64,000 nucleotides of DNA. Origin: Nectonema munidae. Its lineage: Eukaryota > Nematomorpha > Nectonematoida > Nectonematidae. Within the stretch, counting starts at the first letter, position 1. The number at the start of each line of letters is the position of its first letter. The position numbers and the translations under genes are program-made. This document shows positions 1 through 10,651 of this stretch, piece after piece. The stretch covers positions 62,001-126,000 of the forward strand of contig JAUIRK010000743.1 of the NCBI GenBank assembly GCA_030549495.1. Reading direction: 5' to 3'. Below the pieces are notes generated by a model. The model saw nothing but the letters and a program-made list of their open reading frames with translations. It was not told the DNA's origin and ran no database searches.

Positions 1-480
1 TATCTCACAGGCCCAGTCTATTCCTAATTGTAATGGCGTGGCTGAAAAGAGTTTGAAGCATGTATGGACTTAGAAATGGAAGTATTCTCTAACTTGTCGC
101 GATATTTACAGCGTGCAATAATGACTGGGACTTTTAGATTCGAACATTTATTTAGCTTAGAGATCAATACAAATAATATCAATGAGTTCATCTTCTAGGT
201 GAGATTGAATGTATTCAGTTTTATCCTTAAATCAAGGGATGTAGAGATCCAAACAGCTACACAATTTTCTTCGAAATCTTCGAAACGTACTCTGATGTCT
301 TCACTTGACCTTCCGAGGTGTTTTATATATAATCCTAAATCGCAGCGAGAAAAGTTTTCATCTTGTTCCAATTTTCGCAAATGTGCCAAATATTTAAAAT
401 CTCTACTTGCCTATGAAGATTTAAACAGCCATAACCCAATTTCTCAACTGTTTTCGCATTTAGGATTTCAAAACATATGA
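1..480 (-). mobile_element. hAT transposase C-terminal remnant (ZBED5/FAM200-like)
   Basis: Read on the minus strand, this stretch carries broken pieces resembling the C-terminal half of ZBED5/FAM200-type hAT transposases. There is a segment with SSEDIRVRFEDFEE and VWIST, then an acidic HLEDELIDI motif, and near base 1 a piece reading IRNRLGL as in the hAT dimerisation region. The pieces lie in different frames and include stops, so the copy is dead. It runs off the window edge. It is the same broad type as the plus-strand piece at 868-2218, in opposite orientation, so one element may have been inverted. The family match is from memory of motif order, without alignment. Confidence 0.4.
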
Positions 481-867
481 AAGTGTCAATCTAATACGCA
501 GTTTATATATAAAACTTTTCTCCAAAAATATTCATCAAATTATAATAGGCAAGATAAAAGAAAATTTTTATAGTAACTTTTGGGACCTCTCTGCTTAGCA
601 GTCATTTGAAGAGCTAGGTAATTTTAAGAAAGAAGTTTGCTTATTGTCTACACAAAATATCTACCTTATTCCAATGAACTAGAAAGTGGTGTGATCATCT
701 TACATCGGATGTTTCAAAAAAGATAGTGGGAAATAGTTTTCCTTTAGCGTGGAAGAAAGCCAATTTTAGACGATGAAGTTTGATAATTTTGTAAAATAAA
801 TATTCAGACTGATATCTGTTAATATCATCAGATAATAGGACACATGATACTAATAAAAAATCTAAGG
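481..867. other. No recognisable gene
   Basis: AT-rich spacer between two hAT pieces of opposite orientation. I see no gene or repeat boundary here. Confidence 0.5.
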
Positions 868-2218
868 CAGAGTTTCTCAAACTGAGGTTCGCGAGAAATT
901 TTTCAGGGGCAAGCTTTTAAAACTTATAAAAAAAGTAAATTAAAAAATTGATTAAAAAAGTTAGTTCAAAAAATTACTTCAGATTTTTTCGCTAAGTAAA
1001 TTTTAAAATGGTTGCACGCATTTATTTTTTATTATCAAAAATTGATTAGATTGGTAAAAATATTTTTCAAGATTTTAAAGATGAATTAATGTTAAGAAAT
1101 AATTTGAATTAATTTTTTGATGTATTAGACTTTTTTATGATTTTTAGATTTTTTAAATTGTTTATGAATTCAATACCGAAAAAAGACAATATGATGAGAG
1201 CTACATTCAATTTGGCAATACACTTCTCAATAAAAATGGCCTGCTTTTTTGAAACGCCATTTAAATAGTTGCCGTCCTAATTTCAACAGCAAAAATATTG
1301 CATTTTTCTTCAAGCAAAAATGAGAGGTTTTAAAAACACGTTTTCATTCTTCACGAACTCTTATTCAGTTTAATGAAGCCTGCTTACGTGCATCTTACAT
1401 GGCATCATTAAGAACAGCACAAGAAGGAAAGCCCCATGAAATTGCAGAGAAATTGATAGTTCCTTGTTGTAGTAAAGACATAATAAGTTGTCTCATTGGA
1501 AGTGAGTCTGCTCAGAAGGTTTCATCAATCCCTCTTCCAAATGATTCTGTTCATCGACAAATAGCAGATATGTCTGATGATTTCAAGCAACAAGTAATTA
1601 CAGAAATAAAAGATTCGGCTTTCGGAAATTTTGCAATTCAACTTGGCGAGCCGACTGATTCTGCTTCACGTGCTCAACTTCTTGTGTTTGTAAGATATAT
1701 CAAAGATCAAGATTTTAAGGAAAATTGTTTGTTTTTGTCAAACATTGAAATCAACAACAAAAGGTGAAGATATTTTCAACCAAGTTTCTTTTATTTCAGA
1801 AGGAAGGATTACGCTAGGGAAATGTATGTGCAATCACAACCGACGGAGCACCAGCAATGCTCGACCATCGTTCAGGTTTTCGAGGAAGTGACTTCTGGAA
1901 TAAAACATCTTCATTGCATGTTGCATCGATGATATGCGTTCGCATCAAAAACTCTCCCATCTGATTTAAAATCAGTGCTTGACGATGTTGTACACATGGT
2001 GAACTCAATCTAAAAAAAGCGCCTTAAATACAAGATTTTTTTCACTTTTGTGCCAGGAATTTGGAAGTAACGAAGAAAATGTACTCCTTAACAATGAAGT
2101 TCGCTGGTCGAGGGGAAATGTATAAGCAAGGGTTGAATCACTGAAAAAATAACAAGTCAAAGTCAATGGAATTTCAGACAACCAATGGCTTCAAAAGCTT
2201 GCCTAATGTATACTTTAA
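868..2218 (+). mobile_element. hAT element, 5' part, with broken transposase
   Basis: The left end CAGAGTTTCTCAAACTGAGG matches the terminal repeats of SPIN/Buster/Charlie-type hAT elements. From about 1190 the plus strand reads like a ZBED5/FAM200 hAT transposase: YDESYIQFGN, then an open frame 1399-1767 (122 aa) with IPLPNDSVHRQIADMSDDF and QLGEPTDSASRAQLLVFVRY. In other frames follow TTDGAPAML and SKTLPSDLKSVLDDVVHMVN. Frame changes and stops make it a pseudogene. The homology ends where the piggyBac-type element inserted in the TTAA at 2215-2218. No continuation or right terminal repeat was found beyond 4736, so the 3' part is missing. Confidence 0.6.
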
Positions 2219-2330
2219 CCCTATTAGTGCTGGGCTAAATTTGTTCGCTCAAGTGCCCCCCCCATCCATTTTTCTAAGATATTAATAAGTTTTTATATAT
2301 ATTTATAATGTTACATATATATTTCAATTA

Positions 2331-2560
2331 TGCTGAATTCAGTGGTGATGTCCATTTTTTATGAAAATCAATAAAACATGTCAAAAAATTGATTCATATG
2401 ACAGCTCATCTCAAAAAAGAAACTTTTTATATATAGTTTTTTACACATGTATACCCATTTTCGAGCATGCTGAATTCAGTGGTGATATTCATTTTTTATA
2501 AAAATCAGTCAAACCTGACAAAAAATAATTTAATATGTAGAATTTAAAAGTGATGTTCAG
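2331..2560. repeat. Left tandem array of the piggyBac-type element
   Basis: Two clear units start with TGCTGAATTCAGTGGTGAT at 2331 and 2468 (period about 137 bp), followed by a decayed third. The same unit type recurs four times at 26813-27400. Confidence 0.6.
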
Positions 2561-3399
2561 TATTTGTGAAACCATAAAAATATTATGATTTTATTATTTA
2601 AGTTAACTCAAAATATTTCATTTGTCAGTAACTTATGTAACTCGATAGGACCTCCATCTATTTGGCTACAAATTCGTTATCGGCTCGTAGTCTCTACGTC
2701 ATATCTTCTATACTTTACAGTATGTAATTTTACTATTCATTCTATGATGATCCTTTCTTGGTACCTCTTTTTTCATTAGAAATTTATTTTCTTTAATGTC
2801 TGTTTGAAAAATTTTTTATAAGGATATAATTAAAATAAAAATATCTTGATAGTGATTAAATTCTCACATATTGGCATCTGTGCCATTTTTGATAAATCTG
2901 ACATATTCTAAATTTTCAGATTTTCTACTCATCTTAGTTAAATAATAATTGTAATCCTAAATGATAAGCTATAGATTTAAATATTTTTCATTTATAAAAG
3001 AGGACATTCTTTTCACCGTCAAAATCTTTTTTGAAGCACCTGATATTAGATCATTAAACCACTTTCTAGTTCATTAGAACATGGTAGATCTTCCATTTAG
3101 TCAAGATACATATTTTTTTTAATTATTTGTTTTGATCACATGTTCTCTTTTAAATTAGTTTTCAAGTTGCTTCCTTCTCTAATACTAATCTTCAAAAGAT
3201 TTTATAATACGTTTTGTTTTTTTTTAAATAAATATTTCATACTCAACATGATTGAAGAGAGTATTATAGGCCAAAATATACAAAAAAAAAAGTATATTTT
3301 ACTATATAACTAATATACAACGATTTTTTGAAAAAATTTACAGAACTGATTTTAAGGCATACATTACTAAGTAAATTGCCACTTCGAGATATTTTTTTA

Positions 3400-4380
3400 C
3401 CTGTCAAAATGGAGTACAGAAATAAAATAAGCATAGTCGATTTGGTATAAAAACAGATATTTAATTTGAAAGAGATATATTATTTTTTTGAAAATATTTT
3501 TGAAGACAGTATCTAGAAGTAAACCGCAAATCTGATTGAAGCTTTCAGATATTTTAAAACCATAAATGCCAAATCTGAGCCCAAAAATGAAACCAGCATC
3601 TTCCATTCGGCATAAAAACAGATATTTTATTTAAATTTTAAAAATATTTCTGTAGACATTAGACGTAAATCGAACATTTCATTGCCACTTTCAGACATTT
3701 AAAACCTTTAAATGCAAAAACTGATTTCAGAAATAAAACTATCATGGTACAATTGGTATAAAAACATATATTTCATGTAAAATTAGAGAGAATATTTTGG
3801 GATATAGTTTTCAGACATACACAGCAAATTTGATTGACACTGACAGTAGAACTTCAAAATGCAAAAACTGGGTCCAGAAATGAAACCATCATGATCTATT
3901 TGCTATAAAAACATATATTTCATGTAAAATTTGAATCAATATTTTTGGAAACAAATTTTAGAACTAAACGCAAATTTGATTTTACTTATAGGTATTTTCA
4001 AACCCTAACTGCAAAAATTGAGTCCATAAATGAAACTAGCATAGTTGATTTGGTATAAAAATATGTATGTCATATAAAATTTGAGATATATTTGAAAACA
4101 GTTTTCAAACTTAAACAGCATATTTTATTGACGCTTGCACATATTTTCAAAAAGCAAAAACTGAGCACAGAAATGTAACTAGCATGGTTGACTTGGTATA
4201 AAAACATATATTTCATTGTAATTGAATGAATGTTTTTGGAGACAATTTTTAAAAGTAAACCGCAAATATGATTAACATTTATAGGTATTTTCAAATCTTA
4301 AGTGTTTTAAAAATGAGTCTAAAAATGAAACCAGCATGCCTGATTTAGTATAAAATATATTTTATGTAAAATTTGAAAGA
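3400..4380. repeat. Right tandem array, about seven units of ~147 bp
   Basis: A recurring block (AATGAAACCAGCAT, then TTGGTATAAAAACA, then ATTTCATGTAAAATTTGA) appears with its TATAAAA core near 3442, 3609, 3760, 3905, 4052, 4195 and 4350. Spacing is mostly 143-155 bp. Units are diverged but alignable by eye. The same unit recurs at about 28690-29420 in the second copy. Confidence 0.72.
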
Positions 4381-4736
4381 ATATATTTCTGATCAATCAA
4401 AATTTTGACTGACATTTTGTAAAAAGTTGCAATGATTATATACAGTGTTATGCGTTTAAAAATGTATATAATTATAAATTTTCAAGGGAGTATATAATAT
4501 AGAATCTATGTTATAAGGTTAACTATGTCAAATTTTTCTTGAAAATATATAATTTTTGTTTGTGATTGAGAGTTTTTGACATGAAGGGTCATTGAAGTGC
4601 CATGGAAATGGTATCAAAAGATGCAGCTAGCGATATTAGGAACGAAATTTGAGGAGATATAATTCTGTCAATTTTGTACAATTAATTTTTTAGTGAAAAG
4701 GGGACGTTTTACGCCCCCCAGCACTAATAGGGTTAA

Positions 4737-5026
4737 AACAACGTAAATTATATTGCTTTAATTTTCCAAAAATCTTTCAGTTAGCAAACTGAAAAACCAA
4801 ATCAATTGAAGTATAAAGGTTATTTTTCGAAGTATCTCTTTTTTCTATATGGGACAAGCTGGAATGCAAAGCAAGCAAATTAAAAAAATACCAAAATTGA
4901 TATTATATTAATTTACGTGAGTATCATGTAAACTTGCTTATGACTAAGCTGTGCGTGCATGCGCATCATGAAATCTCTTTTGAAAATCAGACGAAACGTA
5001 ATCGCGAATAATACAAAAATATGTTA
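4737..5026. other. Spacer, no gene seen
   Basis: AT-rich spacer between the piggyBac-type element and the 3' end of the glycerol kinase gene. No coding signal or terminal repeat was found. Confidence 0.5.
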
Positions 5027-5032
5027 TTTATT
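5027..5032 (-). promoter_or_regulatory. Poly(A) signal of glycerol kinase
   Basis: AATAAA on the minus strand about 40 nt past the glycerol kinase stop codon, a normal distance for an animal 3' UTR. Confidence 0.5.
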
Positions 5033-5070
5033 GTGTAACAAAACTAAAAGCAGAAGTGTTAAATTCAAGG

Positions 5071-6621
5071 TCAAAAATCAAGTGAAAAGGAAAGAGCTTT
5101 TTTCCAACTTCGATGTATTTTGTTGCGACTCTGAAGACTTATTTTTGGAATAAAAGAGATAACAGACTCTTCGATAACGTGTTCGGGGAATAAGAACGAG
5201 GATGCAAGGGATTGGTCGATGTCTTTCGTTGAAAGAGCAACAAATGCGGCACCGAGAGACGTTAATTGAACGTTTTGAGAGTAGGACTGCTTTATTTCTA
5301 TTCCAGCAACATCTGATTGAAGTTGGAGAAAAGGCTTTGATTTAGACAAGCCCCCATCAACATTCACTGAAGAGTGCGAGTCATCTTCACTCAATTTTGG
5401 AAAAAGATCCAAAACATCTCGGACCTGAAGGCAAATTGACTCTAAGCATGCACGGCACATGTGGGCTTTATTAGAAAATTGGCTCAATCCACACCAAAGG
5501 GCCCTTGCCTTATAATTCCAGTATGGAGTGTATATGCCGAAAAGCGCAGGAACAAATAATACATCACTACTGTCACTCACAGTAAAAGCCTCGTGAAAGC
5601 ATTCTTCGGTGTCTCTAACGATGCCCACATTCTTAATCAGCCACTGGACAAGAGATCCTGCGCTAGCTACCGATCCTTCCAAAGCATAGCAAACATCTGC
5701 CTCCTCTCCTAACTTGTAAGCGGCGGTTGTCAGCAACCCGCTATCTCCAGCCAGCTCTAATTTGCTTCCCGTGTTCTTCATAATGAAGCAGCCTGTTCCA
5801 TAAGTACATTTGATATCTCCCAAGTTCAAGCATCTGTGTCCAAGAAGAGAGGCCTGCTGATCGCCTATCACACCCGTCACGCATAATCCGGCAAATTCGC
5901 TTACCTTAATCCGACAAAAGACCTCGGCGGATGACTTTATTTTTGGCAGTATGCATTTAGGAATCTTGAAAAAAGAACACAATTCCTCACTCCAGTTCAA
6001 CTCACGAAGGTCCATTAGGAAGGTTCTGCTGGCATTGGTCACATCTGTCACGTGAACTGAATCGCCATTGCAACTTCTCGACAGATTCCACAAAAGCCAG
6101 GTATCAACTGTCCCAAAGAAGCAACTTCCATTCGCAATAGCCGCTTTAACTTCTTCATTGTTGTGCATTAGCCAGTAAATTTTAAAGGCGCTGAAATACG
6201 CAGACATGGGTAAACCACAAACGTTCAAGAAATGATTTTTATCTTTTCGGGGAACTTCATTCAACAAGCGTTCTACACAATCAGAAGCTCTGTTATCGCT
6301 CCAAACGATGGCATTCGCCAGCGGCTCGCCAGTCCTTTTATTCCAAAGAACGCTCGTTTCCCGTTGATTGGTAAGGCCCACCGTTTTAATGTCCCCCATT
6401 TCAAATCCCTGGCGCAAAAAACTTTGGGTGGCGCAGGTTATGCACTTTAAACAAGATTCTAAAATGACGACAGGATCTTGTTCGATCCATCCCTCTTTCG
6501 GAACTATTTTCTCAATCTTCTCTTGGTGGAAAGCTACTACGTTTTGGTTTTCCGCATCGTATATAGTAACTCTAGAACTGCTAGTTCCTTGATCGATGGA
6601 TGCCACAAAGATTTTAGACAT
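5071..6621 (-). CDS. GK: Glycerol kinase, single exon
   Basis: A 516-aa FGGY-family glycerol kinase that phosphorylates glycerol to glycerol-3-phosphate with ATP, feeding lipid and energy metabolism. The N-terminal ATPase-fold motif DQGTSSSRVTIYD (residues 10-22) is followed by GWIEQDP, TNQRET, WSDNRA and GTVDTWLLWNLS. GVIGDQQASLLG (about 250-261) carries the likely catalytic aspartate, Asp254. TYGTG (273-277), the LEGSV motif and a C-terminal VDGG motif complete the fold. Length is close to the usual 500-550 aa. The first ATG gives the canonical family N-terminus. No intron is visible, although vertebrate GK genes are split, so it may be a retrocopy or an intron loss. It is intact and much richer in GC than its surroundings, so I take it as functional. 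Confidence 0.95.
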   Translation of the reverse strand: MSKIFVASIDQGTSSSRVTIYDAENQNVVAFHQEKIEKIVPKEGWIEQDPVVILESCLKCITCATQSFLRQGFEMGDIKTVGLTNQRETSVLWNKRTGEPLANAIVWSDNRASDCVERLLNEVPRKDKNHFLNVCGLPMSAYFSAFKIYWLMHNNEEVKAAIANGSCFFGTVDTWLLWNLSRSCNGDSVHVTDVTNASRTFLMDLRELNWSEELCSFFKIPKCILPKIKSSAEVFCRIKVSEFAGLCVTGVIGDQQASLLGHRCLNLGDIKCTYGTGCFIMKNTGSKLELAGDSGLLTTAAYKLGEEADVCYALEGSVASAGSLVQWLIKNVGIVRDTEECFHEAFTVSDSSDVLFVPALFGIYTPYWNYKARALWCGLSQFSNKAHMCRACLESICLQVRDVLDLFPKLSEDDSHSSVNVDGGLSKSKPFLQLQSDVAGIEIKQSYSQNVQLTSLGAAFVALSTKDIDQSLASSFLFPEHVIEESVISFIPKISLQSRNKIHRSWKKALSFSLDF

Positions 6622-7016
6622 AATTCAGTCTAAAAAATATTAAGATTAAAAAGAAAATAAACAAAAATCAAGAGCCTGCCTACCTACGAAGTTGTGGCAT
6701 CAGTTCCAACTTCTGAACCAAAATGAAATGCGAACCTACATTCCGATTGCCTCTTCTTATAAAAAAGATTTTTCATAACTGATACATTTTGAATAACAAA
6801 AAGGGATAAAATAGAAAATTATAAATAATCCTGGCTCGACCATTTATATATGAGGCAGATGTAATACACACATGCGTTAGCGTTTGTTCACAGTATCGCT
6901 GCTACAAATGAAATTGGGGAATCTCAATAGGAGGAGCTCTATAAGAGAAAACAAATACTACAATTACTTCCTGTCTCACTGATGACAGTTTGAGAAGTGA
7001 AACTTATGATAGCCTT
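6622..7016. other. Upstream region of glycerol kinase
   Basis: Presumed 5' UTR and promoter of the minus-strand glycerol kinase gene. A minus-strand TATA-like ATATATAAAT lies at about 6842-6852, some 220 nt before the ATG. I see no other gene. Confidence 0.3.
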
Positions 7017-7046
7017 CGCCCCCCCCCCCCTCCTCAATAATTTTTT
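7017..7046. repeat. C-tract repeat end
   Basis: A run of 12 C followed by TCCTCAATAATTTTTT resembles the C-tract plus CAATAATTTTGAGG motif seen at 14246-14275 and 14495-14533. It is probably a fragment of the same MITE end. Confidence 0.4.
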
Positions 7047-7090
7047 ATAAGTAAGAGTTGCTGCTTGTTTATAAAGCATGTATGATGATT

Positions 7091-7557
7091 GGTGCCTGGT
7101 CAAAATGTCCTAAACCAAAACGTCCGAAATCCAAAACGTCCGAAACCGAAAAGTCCGAAAACCAAAGGTTCAAAAATTAGAAAAAAATATTTTTTTTCAA
7201 GAATCAAATTGTTGAAGAAAAAAACTGAAAAATTGAGCACAAAACTTTTTTTATTTAAAAAAATTCTATTTCTAGTTTTTTAGTTTAAAACTTTACACAT
7301 TTTAGATTTAAATGAAAAATGCACTATAATCAAGCGTGTCTTTTTACTGGAATAGATAAAAATTCATTCCAATCTCTTAAAATCGCTTAAATTAGTAGAA
7401 CTTTTTCCAAGACTTTTTTCCAAAATTGGGTTATATATTTTAAAATCATAATCTTCAGAAGTGTTTGATTTAAAATGAAAATTTTTTAGCCAAATTCATT
7501 ATAATCTAAAAAATTGGTTTGGGACGTTTTGGATTTCGGATGTTTTGACTATGAACC
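7091..7557. mobile_element. MULE-like MITE
   Basis: A 467-bp element without coding capacity. The left end is GGTGCCTGGTCAAAATGTCC. The right end, read inverted, is GGTTCATAGTCAAAACATCC. Flanking 9-mers ATGATGATT (7082-7090) and ATCATGATC (7558-7566) match at 7 of 9 positions, as an aged Mutator-type 9-bp duplication would. Both ends contain short tandem AAAACGTCCGAAA-like units. A related element sits at 31453-31984. Confidence 0.62.
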
Positions 7558-7566
7558 ATCATGATC

Positions 7567-7948
7567 GCATTATAGGATGTAATGATCATTCAAATACATG
7601 ATAATGTAAGATAAGAGAATAAAAGGGAATGCAGACTTTCGAGTCAAACATCATGCCAAACTGCTCTGAAATTCCAATCAAAAATATTTTACAGACGATG
7701 CGTGAAGCTATATAATAATAATCCATTGCTTCAATATGCACACAATAAGTAAGCAATGTTTATCAAAGTGTCTCCTTGTAGTATTTTTGAGCAAACACAT
7801 GTTGATGATCCACTAGATTTTCTCATCTTCTTCTGTCTCCTTCTCTGTTTTTCTCTTCCGCTTTCTCTGCTAAAACTCAAGCACTCAAGCTCTCTTCTTT
7901 CATTCAAGCCCTCTTCTCTTGTTAAGCTCTCCTATCTCATTCTGCTCT
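7567..7948. other. Spacer with CT-rich tract
   Basis: No gene recognised. A CT-rich low-complexity stretch covers about 7820-7956. Confidence 0.5.
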
Positions 7949-7956
7949 CTTCTCTC

Positions 7957-8143
7957 CAGTGGCGTAGCTAGGCTGGGATATGACGGACCGCCCCCCCCCC
8001 CAATGCACCTTATGCGATATCAGTTTTCGAAAATTTCTCCAATGAAAAGATCAAGAAAGTATAAATAACGTTGCTCAAGTTTTTTAAGTTTTTAAATTGC
8101 CCCCCCCCCCCCTCCTATCAACTTTTTTCTCGCTACGTCACTG
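7957..8143. mobile_element. hAT MITE with exact 8-bp duplication
   Basis: A 187-bp element with ends CAGTGGCGTAGCTAGG and, inverted, CAGTGACGTAGCGAG. It is flanked by perfect 8-bp copies of CTTCTCTC (7949-7956 and 8144-8151). C-runs of 11 and 13 bases sit inside. The terminal sequence matches that of the 8.7 kb hAT at 22405-31070, which could be its autonomous partner family. Confidence 0.85.
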
Positions 8144-8151
8144 CTTCTCTC

Positions 8152-9039
8152 TAATTTGTATTTAGAGTTAAATTAAAAATAATTCTATTTTATCTCATTA
8201 GAAACTAGTTTTTAATGGAATATTATTTCAATATTTTCAAAACATTTTTTCATGATACCAAAGTTCAGCTATTCAAATTAATAACAGAGATTTTTGGTAA
8301 AAATTTAGTTCCATCAATACACCAAACATTTTGCAAAAATGAAAATTTGTTTATTTTTAAATGAGAGAAAAATTGTTTTCAATCGTTACAATTTTATATC
8401 AACGAATATGTCAGACTCGCGTTAAAAAATTTTTTCAACAAAGGTTAGTTAATCTCTATCAGTACGTTTGTTACATTTTGTTACATTTTTCAATAGCTAT
8501 TTGGGAATGAATATTTTGACTAGCTATTCAGTTTAAAAGCAAAAATACTTTATTTGTTTAATATTTGAGCAGAGATATTTTTTATAATGTTGGATTGTTA
8601 AATTTTATAAGTAACACTGTACATAATTAATTTAATCATTTTTTAAGAAAATTTGTTGATTATTGTAATATCGAAACAAAATGTTTCAGTTATTAAAAAT
8701 GTACTTGATTTATTTAATTATAACAAATATAAAAAATTAGACACTTTATTGTTGATTTTTGCTGACTAGTTTCGGAGTATAAACTATATTTATTTCTAAA
8801 TTTGATCTATTTATGACAGCTGTCAGAATTTTATTTGTAGACAAAAATAGTCAAAAAACGCAATGATTTTCTTGTTCTCGTATACTAAGATTTTTATGAT
8901 TTATGTTGGTTTAAATCGTTTTTCTAATGATTTTGTGTTCTTACGCTTTAAATAATTTTATGAAAAGTGATTAAACTACCATTTTTTGTATACTATGATT
9001 TCTTACAAAATGTAAAAAACACAAGCGTTACCAAATCAC
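8152..9039. other. AT-rich spacer
   Basis: No open frame, terminal repeat or RNA gene recognised. Confidence 0.5.
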
Positions 9040-9230
9040 CCTATAAGCAGTAGTGGGATTCAGCCGGTTCGCACCGGTTCGTTAGAAGCGTCTCACAGAA
9101 TTTTGTGGGTTCGTAGAACCGGCTACAGTAAGCCTCTAAGTAAGAACTCTAAGTTTTTAAGCAAGACTGTTTGATTTACAGTAATATAACTGAAATGGGA
9201 AATTTTTTTCACTTTTTATAGAAATATATA

Positions 9231-9657
9231 CAGTAGACTCCCTCCTAGAGACGAGCCCTCTAAAACGACCAGGCCACCATTGCGACCATTTTTTCACAGT
9301 CGCAATTTTCGTGTATCTTTCATCTAGGTATTTAGTCTCTTTAAACAAACAGCCCTTTAAATTTAGTCTATTCAGGAATACGACCGCTTCATCTAGTCCC
9401 AACTCTACTTTTTACACTTTATAATACGACCACCTGTTGTTTTCGCATCAAGATTTATTGTTTTATAAATGCAAGTATCACCACTGTCAAGTTTCAACTG
9501 GCAAAGATTATGGCTTCAAATGCAAGCGACAAAGCGCAAATAAACTATGAAAAGAATTTGAGTAATTTTAAAGTCATCAAATCGAACAAATCAATTTTAA
9601 ACTGTCTCTATAAAAAGTCTTTATTTTGCTATTCATTCTCTATAGGGAGAACCACTG
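9231..9657. mobile_element. Possible pogo/Tigger-like MITE nested in the hAT
   Basis: The left end CAGTAGACTCCCTCCTAGAG and the inverted right end CAGTGGTTCTCCCTATAGAG are similar with small gaps. A TA precedes the left end, but the right flank is not TA, so the call is tentative. Confidence 0.35.
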
Positions 9658-10651
9658 GTGTTTTTGTATTACACGGCATGATCCTTGTAAAGTGAAGTTT
9701 TTCAAACATATGGAAGTATCAGAAAGAAAGAAGAATTTGAGTGAATATAAATTCCAATAAATCTTGTCAAATAATTTTTATGCGTAGGATAACGTCCGGC
9801 AAATCATTCATCGCAATATAAACACTCCTTATTTTTGTAATTTGCTATTTATTCTCTCTCTCATTGAATTTCATTTTCTAGAGCTTTTTTGGTAAATTGT
9901 TTTAATTAGATTTATTTACTGAGATATGACTAGTTGATTCCAAAAATTTTTTTGAATCTTTACTTTGGAAAAATATTCAATGACTTTTGAAAGCCTTAAA
10001 AATTAAGAATATTGTTGCCAACATATCCAGAGTTTGTTTTTTTGGTTTTTTGTGTAGAATAATTTTTAGTACAATAAGAATAAAAGTTTTTAAAGTTACA
10101 ATAAAATTGAGGTTATATCGTTTGTGCAAATGATTTAATTATGCAGTGACTAAAAAACTCATAATTTAAAACCTTAAAAAATTTACCAATGTAATTTGAC
10201 TTAATTAAACTTTATGAGGGTTTATCGAAAGGTTTGAGCTTTCAGTTTACAACTTTGAAGTCTTATTGTAACAGATAAGTTATTATGTAGCAGAATAAAC
10301 CTTGTGTTATAGACAATATTTATGTCTTTGCTGAAGATTGTGTTATTGTCACTTATTTTGTGTAAATTCTAATTTCATATTGTACCAAACCTAGATTTTA
10401 ATGTTAGTTAAACAATTTTTCCATTTATACATTTAAACTAAATGGTGCATTTTAGCTAAATGGTTTTAACTAAAAACTAAATTTTATAAAAAAAAAATTT
10501 TTAACTGCTGATAAAGAAGCGATTATACCTTCCTCTTTGATAAAAAAAATACTGATAAAACGTATGCTTTAGATAAACCCACTGCATCTACAGTTTTACC
10601 TCAAGGTGAAACACCAAGATGAGAATGCATCATTTCTGACAGATTGTTGGA

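Larger units (their letters stand above)
2219..4732. mobile_element. piggyBac-type non-autonomous element carrying tandem arrays
   Basis: The element is bounded by TTAA on both sides (2215-2218 and 4733-4736) and has a perfect 16-bp terminal inverted repeat, CCCTATTAGTGCTGGG. TTAA duplication with a CCC start is the piggyBac signature. It encodes no transposase. The interior has a short array near the left end and a seven-unit array of about 147 bp in the right half. A related copy lies at about 26800-29809, with homologous arrays and a homologous 3' end. Confidence 0.82.

Noticed and set aside
1-130. Integrase-like reading (SIPNCNGVAEKSLKHVW) on the plus strand
   Set aside because: The minus strand gives a better and longer match to a hAT transposase C-terminus continuing to 480, so the plus-strand resemblance is probably chance.
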